Source of the DNA: VAZQ01 sp036557705
GTDB lineage: Bacteria; Pseudomonadota; Alphaproteobacteria; Rhizobiales; Xanthobacteraceae
Length of the DNA stretch: 64,000 bases
Direction: 5' to 3'
NCBI GenBank assembly: GCA_036557705.1
Contig: DATBHB010000004.1
Location: 1 to 64,000, forward strand
This document shows, piece after piece, positions 26,986-34,941 of the stretch. A program made the position numbers and the translations under genes. The notes beneath the pieces were generated by a model. That model searched no databases. It was given only the letters and a program-made list of their open reading frames with translations, and was not told where the DNA came from. Positions within the stretch are counted from its first letter, which is position 1. Each line of letters begins with the position of its first letter.

Positions 26986-27480
26986 ATGATCGAGGTAAAG
27001 CGCACGGCACGCACGCTGCGGCTCGGCGTCCTTCTTGTCGCGGGGCTCGCACTCGGCGCCTGTGCCAAGAATGCGCTGGATCAGGCGACCGCCGCGAATG
27101 CGAGCGCCGCGGTCCCAGGCAGCCAGCAGGATTTTGTGGTCAATGTCGGAGATCGCGTATTCTTCGAGACCGACTCGTCGGAATTGACTCCGCAGGCGGT
27201 AGGGACGCTTGAGAAACAGGCGCAGTGGCTGCGCACCTATCCGCAATACGCATTCCTCATTGAAGGTCATGCCGACGAGCGTGGCACGCGCGAATACAAC
27301 ATCGCGCTCGGCGCCCGCCGCGCCCAGGCGGTGCGCGATTATCTCGCCTCGCGCGGTATCGGGCCGCAGCGCATGCGCACGATCTCCTACGGCAAGGAGC
27401 GGCCGGTCGCGGTCTGCGACGACATTTCCTGTTGGTCACAGAATCGTCGCGCGGTCACGGTGCTTAACGCCAGTTCGTAA
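26986..27480 (+). CDS. pal: Peptidoglycan-associated lipoprotein Pal
   Basis: This 164-residue outer-membrane lipoprotein has a signal with lipobox LALGAC near residue 27 and an OmpA-like peptidoglycan-binding domain. The latter includes RVFFETDSSELTPQA, FLIEGHADERGTREYNIALG and GARRAQAVRDYL, with the conserved Asp and Arg that bind diaminopimelate. It anchors the Tol complex to the wall. The ATG at 26986 sits just before the signal sequence; an upstream ATG at 26854 adds a non-signal region and is rejected. A strong terminator follows. Confidence 0.96.
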   Translation: MIEVKRTARTLRLGVLLVAGLALGACAKNALDQATAANASAAVPGSQQDFVVNVGDRVFFETDSSELTPQAVGTLEKQAQWLRTYPQYAFLIEGHADERGTREYNIALGARRAQAVRDYLASRGIGPQRMRTISYGKERPVAVCDDISCWSQNRRAVTVLNASS

Positions 27481-27502
27481 ACGGATACAGCGGGGGAAGG
27501 GG

Positions 27503-27535
27503 ACAACCGGCGCCATCGGGCGCCGGTTGTGTTTT
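27503..27535 (+). terminator. Rho-independent terminator after pal
   Basis: ACAACCGGCGCC, loop ATCG, GGCGCCGGTTGT form a perfect 12-bp stem followed by GTTTT. It should end the tolQRAB-pal transcript, so cpoB downstream likely has its own promoter. Confidence 0.9.
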
Positions 27536-27540
27536 GGAAG

Positions 27541-27601
27541 CGTCATCCTGAGGCGCGAGCATGCAATCATTTGATTGCATGCTCGCCTCGAAGGATGACG
27601 G
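27541..27601. repeat. Inverted repeat, family D
   Basis: CGTCATCCTGAGGCGCGAGC, ATGCAATCA / TGATTGCAT, then GCTCGCCTCGAAGGATGACG form one nearly perfect hairpin of about 28 bp directly after the pal terminator. Confidence 0.88.
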
Positions 27602-27690
27602 GGCGTGTAAGCTGCTGCATCACGTCATAATTTGGGCCCTAGCGGGTGCGTAAGTTGGGTCTTCTACTCCAACGAGCTTCGAATCGGCCC

Positions 27691-28875
27691 ATGAATCAAT
27701 CTTGCCTTGCCGCGGTCTTGCTCTCCGCCCTCGCCATCGCACCCGCTATTCTATCGGCGCAGGAAGCAGCGCCATCCTCGCCCGGGCTGTTCGGTCGGAT
27801 TTTCGGCGGCAGCGAGCGCGTCGCGCCGCCAGCGGGCGTCGCCGGGGAGCCAAGTGCGCAGGAGCCGTCGCCGGCGCCCGGGGCAAACCGCCTCGCTCAG
27901 GTCTCGGGCTCGGACTTGATCGTGCGCATCGATCGGCTTGAGGCGCAAATCCGGCAGCTCACCGGCATCGTCGAGCAACTGCAGTACCGCAATCAGCAGA
28001 TCGAAGCGCAAATGCGGCGCCTGCCGGAGGATCCTTCGCGCACAGCAACCGCAACGGCGCCGGGCCCGGCGCCGGCGCGCCAGTCGGTAACACCCGCTCC
28101 CGCGCCAGCACCGGTCGGCCCGCCGCCCGCGGCCGCCGCCCCCGGCAGACGCGGCGACGCATTCGATCCTTCGCAGGCCCCGAACGCGCCGGGCGTGCCG
28201 CGATCGCTGGGGACTGCCACCGCGGCCGCCGTGCCGGCTGGCCCCCCATCGTTGCCTCCCCCGCCGGCAGAGGACACAAGGGTGGGGACGGTGCCGACTG
28301 CGCCTGCGGCCGGCGCGGACGAGGGGGGGTTCGGTGCCCCAGGCGGGCGTCCCGCCGGCGCACCCCTCGACCTGTCGACGCTCGCGATTCCGCGAGAGGG
28401 AGCCGCGGTTTCCGGCCGCGACGCTCCGGGAGCCGATATCGCTGCCCCGCCCCGGAGCCAGAACCCACAGCTGGCGACGCTCCCGCCCTCCAACAGCCCC
28501 AGGGATGCATACGACCTCGCCTACGGCTATATGCTGCGGCGGGATTACGCGCTGGCCGAAGAGGCCTTCCGCACCTTCCTGAGCAAATATCCGAACGAGC
28601 GGCTGGCGCCCGAGGCGCAATACTGGCTCGGCGAAAGTCTGTTCCAGCGCCAGCTCTATCGCGATGCTGCCGAGAATTTTCTCAATGTCTCGACCAAATA
28701 TGAGACCACCGCCAAGGCGCCGGATTCATTGCTGCGGCTCGGCCAGTCGCTGGCGGCGCTGGGCGAACGGGATGCTGCCTGCGCCTCGTTCGGCGAAGTC
28801 CTGCGCAAGTATCCGCGCGCCGCGATCGGCGTGAAGAACGGCGTCGAGCGTGAGCAAAGGCGCGCGCATTGTTAG
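27691..28875 (+). CDS. cpoB: Cell division coordinator CpoB (YbgF)
   Basis: This 394-residue periplasmic protein has a signal peptide ending near ILSAQE and a short coiled coil (RIDRLEAQIRQLTGIVEQL, near residues 75-105). A Pro/Ala/Gly-rich linker of about 150 residues follows, and the C-terminal TPR repeats begin at AYDLAYGYMLRRDYALAEEA. In E. coli, CpoB coordinates Tol action with septal wall synthesis. The ATG at 27691 fits the signal peptide; the earlier in-frame GTG at 27646 does not. The linker is longer than in E. coli, which is common in alphaproteobacteria. Confidence 0.9.
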   Translation: MNQSCLAAVLLSALAIAPAILSAQEAAPSSPGLFGRIFGGSERVAPPAGVAGEPSAQEPSPAPGANRLAQVSGSDLIVRIDRLEAQIRQLTGIVEQLQYRNQQIEAQMRRLPEDPSRTATATAPGPAPARQSVTPAPAPAPVGPPPAAAAPGRRGDAFDPSQAPNAPGVPRSLGTATAAAVPAGPPSLPPPPAEDTRVGTVPTAPAAGADEGGFGAPGGRPAGAPLDLSTLAIPREGAAVSGRDAPGADIAAPPRSQNPQLATLPPSNSPRDAYDLAYGYMLRRDYALAEEAFRTFLSKYPNERLAPEAQYWLGESLFQRQLYRDAAENFLNVSTKYETTAKAPDSLLRLGQSLAALGERDAACASFGEVLRKYPRAAIGVKNGVEREQRRAHC

Positions 28876-28887
28876 TCTTACTGGTCT

Positions 28888-29005
28888 TGTAGGGTGGGCA
28901 AAGGCGCACGCGCCATGAGCGCGGGCGCGGATGCGTGGGCACGGCGCTCCTTTCTACGTGTGGCGCGGTTCGTGCGTGTGGACCGCGCCTTTGCCCACCC
29001 TACGG
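28888..29005. repeat. Palindromic repeat, family B
   Basis: TGTAGGGTGGGCAAAGGCGC at the left and GCGCCTTTGCCCACCCTACG at the right enclose GCGTGGGCACGGCGCTCC and CTACGTGTGGCGCGG. This is a near-identical layout to the copy at 9940. It sits between cpoB and tilS and ends 5 bases before the tilS start, covering its ribosome-binding-site region. Confidence 0.9.
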
Positions 29006-29010
29006 CCTCC

Positions 29011-30150
29011 ATGACTGGCTCACGTTCAGAAAGGCGTACAACGAGCGCGTCGGCCATCTCGGCTGCCGAAGCACGAGTGTTGTTTACAGGCTTGGAGACT
29101 GCTCCAGCCCTCATTCTCGCCGTTTCCGGCGGGCCGGATTCGACGGCGCTCCTTGCCGTGGCGGCGCACTGGCGCGCTTCCCTCGCAATCGGGCCCGACC
29201 TCATCGCAGTGACGATCGATCACGGTTTCCGCCGCGAATCGGCGCGCGAGGCCCGTGCCGTCAAACAGCTCGCGAAAGCGCTCGGCGTATCGCATCGCAC
29301 GCTGCGCTGGAGGGGCGCCAAGCCGGAAACCGGCCTCCAGGAGGCGGCGCGCGCCATGCGCTATCGGCTCCTCGCCGACGCCGCTCGCCGCGCCGGCGCG
29401 CGTCACATCCTCACCGCCCACACGCTCGACGATCAGGCGGAGACCGTTCTTATCCGCATGGCAAGAGGCAGCGGACTGACGGGTCTCGCCGCCATGGCGC
29501 GAGAAACGCCGCTCGACGGTCTCGTCCTCGTGCGCCCGTTCCTCGATATTTCGAAATCGCGGCTGATCGCGACGCTTGAGGCAGCGGGCCTCTCATTCGC
29601 CGACGATCCATCGAATCGTGATCCGCGATTCCTGCGCGCGCGGCTGCGTCGCCTGATGCCGCAATTGGCGGAGGAAGGTTTAGATGCCCGTCGGCTGGCG
29701 CAGCTGGCCCAGCGATTGCGCCGCGCCGAGACGGCGATCGAAGCATCTGTCGATACGGCAGCCGCGACGGTCCCGCAGAGCCCGTGGGACAGTGCAGGCC
29801 CGATCGCGCTCGATGCCGAAAAATTCCGCAGTCTGCCCGCGGAAATCGGCCTGCGTCTCCTTGGCCGCGCCGTTGCGCGTTGCGGCGATGAGGGGCCTGC
29901 CGAGCTTGCAAAGCTCGAGTCCTTGTACGAGGTGCTTGTCGGCGCCATGATGACCCAGGCGCCTCGGCTGCGCCGTACCCTCGCGGGAGCGCTCGTCACG
30001 CTCGGTGGCGGCGCGCTCGTGATCGAGCGTACGCCGCCGCGGCGGTCGCCGGCTTCGGGTTTGACGCACAGTGGTGCCGCGAACTCGGTGCGCTCCCGCT
30101 CCCCCATAGCGTCGAAGACGCGCGTAAACGCGCCAAGGGGGGAGAGATAA
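29011..30150 (+). CDS. tilS: tRNA(Ile)-lysidine synthase
   Basis: This 379-residue ATP-pyrophosphatase converts the wobble C of tRNA-Ile(CAU) to lysidine. The PP-loop SGGPDSTALLAVAA lies near residue 38, and the TilS motifs HGFRRESAREA, LTAHTLDDQAETVLIRMARG and RPFLDISKSRL are intact. An upstream in-frame ATG lies inside a family B repeat, so the ATG at 29011 is used. No ribosome-binding site is evident. The last 25 or so codons (ANSVRSRSPIASKTRVNAP) are repeat-derived: they match family A flank sequence and look like a tail acquired by repeat insertion. Confidence 0.92.
   Translation: MTGSRSERRTTSASAISAAEARVLFTGLETAPALILAVSGGPDSTALLAVAAHWRASLAIGPDLIAVTIDHGFRRESAREARAVKQLAKALGVSHRTLRWRGAKPETGLQEAARAMRYRLLADAARRAGARHILTAHTLDDQAETVLIRMARGSGLTGLAAMARETPLDGLVLVRPFLDISKSRLIATLEAAGLSFADDPSNRDPRFLRARLRRLMPQLAEEGLDARRLAQLAQRLRRAETAIEASVDTAAATVPQSPWDSAGPIALDAEKFRSLPAEIGLRLLGRAVARCGDEGPAELAKLESLYEVLVGAMMTQAPRLRRTLAGALVTLGGGALVIERTPPRRSPASGLTHSGAANSVRSRSPIASKTRVNAPRGER
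30077..30148. repeat. Family A repeat fragment overlapping the 3' end of tilS
   Basis: CGCGAACTCGGTGCGCTCCC, then CATAGCGTCGAAGACGCGCG and a terminal GGGGGGAGAGA match, in the opposite order, the right part of the repeat at 45399-45572. The sequence is translated as the C-terminus of TilS. Confidence 0.8.
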
Positions 30151-30279
30151 CGTGGCCCAGGTTCCCTTGGCAGGAGGCGCCCCGGGACATAGATTGTGGC
30201 GGGACGACGTGAATTGGGCTCACCTCGCAGCTAAAGAACGGTTGCCCCCAGGCCCCTACGGCCATGAAAGGCGAGCGGC

Positions 30280-32208
30280 ATGAATGCCAATCTGCGCAAT
30301 TTCGCCCTCTGGGTGATCATCGTCCTTTTGCTGCTCGCGCTGTTCACGCTGTTTCAGAATCCGGGCCAGCGAACCCAGTCCCAGGAAATCTCCTATTCGC
30401 AGCTCTTGAACGAAGTCGATCAGGGCCGGGTGCGCGACGTCCTCATTCAGGGGCCTGAAATCCACGGCACCTTCACCGACGGCCGCAGCTTCCAGACCTA
30501 CGCGCCGAGCGATCCGGCGCTGATCCAGCGCCTCAACAGCAAGGGCGTGTCCATCACGGCGCGCCCGCAGCAGAACGACGTGCCCTGGTTCGTGTCGCTC
30601 CTGGTCTCGTGGCTTCCGTTCATCGCGCTCATTGGTGTTTGGATATTCCTGTCGCGGCAGATGCAGGGCGCCGGCGGCAAGGCGCTCGGCTTCGGCAAAT
30701 CGCGGGCGAAGCTTTTGACCGAGGCGCACGGCCGCGTCACTTTCGAAGATGTCGCCGGTGTCGACGAAGCCAAGCAGGATTTGCAGGAGATCGTCGAATT
30801 TCTGCGCGATCCGGGAAAATTCCAGCGCCTGGGCGGACGCATTCCGCGCGGAGTGCTTCTCGTCGGCCCGCCCGGCACCGGCAAGACTTTGCTCGCCCGC
30901 GCCATCGCCGGCGAAGCCAACGTGCCGTTCTTCACCATTTCCGGCTCCGATTTCGTCGAAATGTTTGTCGGCGTCGGCGCCTCGCGCGTGCGCGACATGT
31001 TCGAGCAGGCGAAGAAGAACGCGCCCTGCATCATCTTCATCGACGAAATCGATGCTGTCGGCCGCCATCGCGGCGCCGGGCTCGGCGGCGGCAACGACGA
31101 ACGCGAGCAGACGCTCAATCAGCTCCTCGTCGAGATGGACGGCTTTGAGGCCAACGAAGGCATCATCCTCATCGCCGCTACCAACCGTCCTGACGTCCTC
31201 GATCCGGCGCTCCTGCGCCCCGGCCGCTTCGACCGCCAGGTGATCGTGCCCAATCCGGACGTGGTCGGCCGCGAGCAGATTCTCAAAGTGCACGTGCGCA
31301 AGGTGCCGATGGCGCCCGACGTCAATCTCAAGACCATCGCGCGCGGCACGCCGGGCTTCTCCGGCGCCGACCTGATGAACCTCGTCAACGAGGCGGCCTT
31401 GATGGCGGCGCGCCGCAACAAGCGGATGGTGACGCAGATCGAGTTCGAAGACGCCAAGGACAAGGTAATGATGGGCGCCGAGCGCAAATCGCTGGTCATG
31501 ACCGAGGAGGAGAAGCTGCTCACTGCCTATCACGAGGGCGGTCACGCCATCGTGGCGCTGAACGTCAAGGCGACCGACCCGGTGCACAAGGCGACCATCA
31601 TCCCGCGCGGGCGCGCGCTCGGCATGGTGATGCAGCTGCCCGAACGCGACAAGCTCTCGATGAGCTTGGAGCAGATGACTTCGCGGCTTGCCATCATGAT
31701 GGGCGGCCGCGTCGCCGAGGAACTGGTGTTCGGACGCGAGAAGGTCACGTCGGGCGCTGCTTCCGACATCGAGCAGGCGACCAAGCTCGCGCGCATGATG
31801 GTGACGCGCTGGGGGCTCTCGGATGCGCTCGGCACCGTTGCTTACGGCGAGAATCAGGACGAAGTCTTCCTCGGTTATCAGGTCGCGCGCCAGCAGAACG
31901 TGTCGGAGGAAACAAGCCGCAAGATCGACGCCGAGATCCGGCGGCTGGTCGAAGCCGGCTATGACGAGGCGCAGAAGGTTCTCACGGAGAAGCGCGCCGA
32001 TCTCGAAATGCTGGCCAAGGGGCTGCTCGAATTCGAGACGCTCACGGGCGACGAAATCAAGGACCTGCTCGCCGGCAAGCGGCCGTCGCGCGAATCGGTG
32101 ATCGAGCCGGCGGTGCCGCGCTCCTCGGCCGTGCCGACCGCCGGCAAGGGCCGCCGCGGCCCCGAGCCCGGCGGCGCCGGCCCGCTCGAGCCGCAGCCAC
32201 AGGCGTAG
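30280..32208 (+). CDS. ftsH: ATP-dependent zinc metalloprotease FtsH
   Basis: This 642-residue inner-membrane AAA+ protease has TM helices at about residues 7-25 and 105-125 flanking a periplasmic domain. Walker A is GPPGTGKT near residue 198, Walker B is CIIFIDEIDAVG, and the second region of homology is ATNRPDVLDPALLRPGRFDR. The zinc site HEGGH lies near residue 419. It degrades membrane and regulatory proteins. The C-terminus is Pro/Gly-rich, as in other Rhizobiales FtsH. It is downstream of tilS, a usual order. The 129-base gap before it holds its promoter and nothing else recognised. Confidence 0.97.
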   Translation: MNANLRNFALWVIIVLLLLALFTLFQNPGQRTQSQEISYSQLLNEVDQGRVRDVLIQGPEIHGTFTDGRSFQTYAPSDPALIQRLNSKGVSITARPQQNDVPWFVSLLVSWLPFIALIGVWIFLSRQMQGAGGKALGFGKSRAKLLTEAHGRVTFEDVAGVDEAKQDLQEIVEFLRDPGKFQRLGGRIPRGVLLVGPPGTGKTLLARAIAGEANVPFFTISGSDFVEMFVGVGASRVRDMFEQAKKNAPCIIFIDEIDAVGRHRGAGLGGGNDEREQTLNQLLVEMDGFEANEGIILIAATNRPDVLDPALLRPGRFDRQVIVPNPDVVGREQILKVHVRKVPMAPDVNLKTIARGTPGFSGADLMNLVNEAALMAARRNKRMVTQIEFEDAKDKVMMGAERKSLVMTEEEKLLTAYHEGGHAIVALNVKATDPVHKATIIPRGRALGMVMQLPERDKLSMSLEQMTSRLAIMMGGRVAEELVFGREKVTSGAASDIEQATKLARMMVTRWGLSDALGTVAYGENQDEVFLGYQVARQQNVSEETSRKIDAEIRRLVEAGYDEAQKVLTEKRADLEMLAKGLLEFETLTGDEIKDLLAGKRPSRESVIEPAVPRSSAVPTAGKGRRGPEPGGAGPLEPQPQA

Positions 32209-32219
32209 CTCCGGGCATA

Positions 32220-32245
32220 GGCGGCCTTTCAGCCGCCGTTCTTAG
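32220..32245 (+). terminator. Possible terminator after ftsH
   Basis: GGCGGC, loop CTTTCA, GCCGCC is a short 6-bp stem followed by GTTCTT. It is weak, but it lies 11 bases after the ftsH stop. Confidence 0.4.
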
Positions 32246-32351
32246 CGGGAAGAACGCCGACGCGATGCGTCGGCTACGGCCAGCGGCACGCTCCGCTGCT
32301 GCCGCGCGCCGCGAGCGGCCACGCCGGTGCGCCGCCGATCAGGCGGATGTA

Positions 32352-32843
32352 TTACTTGCTGATCGGAGCTTGAAACTGACCGCCAAAGTTGGGGGTGTCA
32401 GTCGCCCACCACCGCACGGTGATCCCGGCGTTATCGTCCCATAGACTCACGTCCCAAGCGCGACCGAGTGGAGCAGGAGGTCTGCCGCCGGTTCTGGCGC
32501 ATTCCATCAAAAGCGCTCCGGCCATTCTCCCTGCCACCGGAAGCTCCGGGCCGTGCAATGGAGGATTCAATTCCGTCGCGCGCGCCGCTTTCTCTACCAT
32601 CTCACAAAAGTCTGGCGCAGGCACAAACGACGCCGAGCACCTGGCCTGGCTGCCGCTGTCCCACGTGGTCGACAGGAGGCTCACCGTCGGCAGCGAAAAG
32701 CGGAAGCCAAACTGCTTCTCGTCCGCCTCGTTCATTATTTTAGCGTGCGCCTTAGCCGAGATGGAGCACAGGCTCTCGGCTTTGGCTGGTATCGCCCCGC
32801 CGACCATCAGGAGGATGGCGGCTGTTTTAATCACTGTAGGCAT
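32352..32843 (-). CDS. Secreted hypothetical protein
   Basis: This 163-residue protein is not recognised. From the ATG at 32843 it has a clear signal peptide (VIKTAAILLMVGGAIPAKA, cleavage before ESLCS). The mature part has several Cys and Trp residues, including CSISAKAH, FCEMVEKAAR and a closing VRWWATDTPNFGGQ. The frame is open a further 40 codons upstream without a signal. It faces ftsH convergently. The 355 bases between it and the cupin gene show no feature. Confidence 0.6.
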   Translation of the reverse strand: MPTVIKTAAILLMVGGAIPAKAESLCSISAKAHAKIMNEADEKQFGFRFSLPTVSLLSTTWDSGSQARCSASFVPAPDFCEMVEKAARATELNPPLHGPELPVAGRMAGALLMECARTGGRPPAPLGRAWDVSLWDDNAGITVRWWATDTPNFGGQFQAPISK

Positions 32844-33198
32844 GCAAGCGCCCGCGTCGAGTTGAGGATTGCTGCTGTGGAGGCTATGCAACGCCGGAAG
32901 CTTGCCGGGTAAAGACTTCCGTGTGGTTAACACGAATGGTGCGCGCCGCCTGATGAAGAACATGCCTTGATGCTCCGTTATGCGAGGGTGCCTTGCCTCG
33001 CTTACCCGCTGATAGTGGCCGGTAGCAGCGGGCGGAGTTATGGTCTTCCGAGGGCCGCGAGTCTCAACCGCACGTGGACGACGAAGCTAACAGCCATCGT
33101 GCTTGGCGCTGGGACCACATCAGGATACTGTGCCCGTGATCGGCCCGGCCGTTGATAGTCAAGCCAGAAGATTCATCCCAAATGAGGAACCGCGCGCC

Positions 33199-33618
33199 AT
33201 GCTGAAGAGCATCATGAAACTCGCGAAAATCACCATTCCGCCTGCGGCTCTGGCCGCCTTCGTCGGCCTCGCCCTCGCAGCGGACGCTCCAAAAGACAAT
33301 AAGGGATTTGCGACAAGCAAGACCACAACGATAAGCTTAGGTCCTGAATTTCCCGGCGCGGCCGGTCTCCAACTGCGATTGCGTATGCTCACCATCGAAC
33401 CGGGCGGGCACATCGGTCTCCACGGCCACAAGGAACGACCTACCGTGGCCTACTTCATTCAGGGAACCGATACCGTCATTCGCGAGGACGGCTCATCAAA
33501 GACCTTCCATGCAGGAGATACGACTTCAGAACCGGGAACGACAGTGCATTGGCATCGCAATGACGGGAACGACACGGTCATTCTGATAGCCGTAGACGTC
33601 CTTAAGGCCGGTAACTAA
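33199..33618 (+). CDS. Secreted cupin-domain protein
   Basis: This 139-residue protein has a signal peptide (ALAAFVGLALAADA) and one cupin domain. Cupin motif 1 is GGHIGLHGHKERPTVAYFIQG, giving the two His and the Glu metal ligands, and motif 2 is GDTTSEPGTTVHWHRN with the third His. Such proteins may be enzymes or binding proteins, and no substrate can be read. It lies 24 bases before the metallo-beta-lactamase-fold gene, so the two may form an operon of exported metalloproteins. Confidence 0.8.
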   Translation: MLKSIMKLAKITIPPAALAAFVGLALAADAPKDNKGFATSKTTTISLGPEFPGAAGLQLRLRMLTIEPGGHIGLHGHKERPTVAYFIQGTDTVIREDGSSKTFHAGDTTSEPGTTVHWHRNDGNDTVILIAVDVLKAGN

Positions 33619-33642
33619 ACTGCCTCGGCCCGGAGAAACGAC

Positions 33643-34659
33643 ATGAAGATCGCCTGCGGAGCTTTCGCCCTTTTGCTCGCTGCATTCCCGGCGCTCGCAC
33701 AGAACGTCAAGATCACGCCAATCGGCTCACACCCGGGCGAGCTGTGCGCGAACGACCGCGCGATGATTTTCGAGGACCCGACCGGCATCCGTTTCCTCTA
33801 CGATGCGGCGCAAAACGTGACTGGTGGCAACGATCCGCGGCTAGGCACCCTTCACTTGGTGCTGCTTTCCCACATGCACGGCGACCACGTCGGCGACCTC
33901 AAGCTGAGGGCGCCGGGCGAAGGCACCTGCGCGAACTCGGCGAGGGTGCCGGCCCCAAACTCGACCACCGCCGAAGTCGTCGCGGCGAAGAATGCCGTCC
34001 TGGTGACGACCCGCGCGATGGCCAACTTCATTCACAACAAGGTGGACACGATTCGCGGCAGCGGCAGCAAGCCGATGGGCTTCTGCCCCACTCTGGCGGT
34101 CAACGTCCCGGTTCCGGCGGCGTGCAGCTCGCGAATCGATATGGGCGGTGTTTTCAGCGCCCGGGCCGAAGGCGCGAATCAAGGCGTGGAATTCACGATC
34201 GTTTACGCCTCGCACGTCAACGACGTCGCACCCTCGCTGCTCACGAAGGCCCAGCAGGACCTGCTGAAAGCCGACGGCGCCCAGCTCAATTACGGCCCAC
34301 CGGTCGGCTTCGTGGTGAAGTTCACCAACGGGCTCGTCGCTTACTTGTCGAGCGATACGGCCCTCTTCGGCGACATGAAGACGGTCATCAGCGATTTCCA
34401 CAAGGCGAGCCTGGCCGTGATCAACCTCGGGCCGAACACGGGCATCTTCGAATCCGGCGCGTACGCCATCAATGACCTGCTCAAACCGGCCTCGGTGATC
34501 TTCACGCATGTGAACGAGGCCGCGACGGAAGGCGGCAAGCTGAGGGCAAACACCCACACGGCGGCGCTCATGAAGCAGGTCAAGCCGCCGGCCTACCTCG
34601 CGATCAGTGAGCGCACCATGGAATTCGACGGCAACGGCAAGTGCGTCTCCGGCTGCTGA
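33643..34659 (+). CDS. Exported metallo-beta-lactamase-fold hydrolase
   Basis: This 338-residue protein has a signal peptide ending ALAQN. The MBL-fold zinc motif HMHGDH lies near residue 78 in LVLLSHMHGDHVGDLKL. Later metal-ligand candidates are YASHVND near residue 190, LSSDTALFG near residue 240, and FTHVNEAAT near residue 288. This general arrangement is that of broad-specificity MBL hydrolases rather than true beta-lactamases. Four or more cysteines suggest disulfides, fitting the periplasm. The substrate is unknown. It is probably co-transcribed with the cupin gene. Confidence 0.82.
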   Translation: MKIACGAFALLLAAFPALAQNVKITPIGSHPGELCANDRAMIFEDPTGIRFLYDAAQNVTGGNDPRLGTLHLVLLSHMHGDHVGDLKLRAPGEGTCANSARVPAPNSTTAEVVAAKNAVLVTTRAMANFIHNKVDTIRGSGSKPMGFCPTLAVNVPVPAACSSRIDMGGVFSARAEGANQGVEFTIVYASHVNDVAPSLLTKAQQDLLKADGAQLNYGPPVGFVVKFTNGLVAYLSSDTALFGDMKTVISDFHKASLAVINLGPNTGIFESGAYAINDLLKPASVIFTHVNEAATEGGKLRANTHTAALMKQVKPPAYLAISERTMEFDGNGKCVSGC

Positions 34660-34741
34660 AAACGATGGTTGGGAATTACCAGCGCTCGAATGATGACGAC
34701 CCTTGCGTGCGGTTGCTGTGCGGGTGGACCGCATCAGCGGG

Positions 34742-34819
34742 CTAGTGTGGCGGTTCAGAAGTCCGCATCATTCTTGCGGCGAGTCCGATATGCGGACTTC
34801 TGAACCAAAGCCACACTAG
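34742..34819. repeat. CTAG-bounded palindrome, copy 1
   Basis: CTAGTGTGGCGGTTCAGAAG with TCCGCA is mirrored by TGCGGACTTCTGAACCAAAGCCACACTAG (one 2-base bulge), enclosing about 25 bases. The ends are exact CTAGTGTGG / CCACACTAG. It is followed 12 bases later by a sister element. Confidence 0.85.
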
Positions 34820-34831
34820 ATCAATAGGTTG

Positions 34832-34906
34832 CTAGTGTCCTTCGATTCCGAAGTTCGCAAACGAGGGTGCCGCACAATGAAGCGAACTTCGGAATCGGGA
34901 CACTAG
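34832..34906. repeat. CTAG-bounded palindrome, copy 2
   Basis: CTAGTGTCCTTCGATTCCGA followed by AGTTCGC is mirrored by GCGAACTTCGGAATC and GGGACACTAG. It has the same architecture and length as copy 1 but a different arm sequence. It ends 35 bases before the start of the exported protein gene at 34942, so it lies in that gene's 5' region. Confidence 0.85.
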
Positions 34907-34941
34907 CGGCTCATAAGCGGCATGCCGCAGGAGGGAGACTT

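Noticed and set aside
30256..31587. A 443-codon open frame antisense to ftsH
   Set aside because: It overlaps a complete FtsH gene and shows only His/Asp/Glu-rich shadow sequence.
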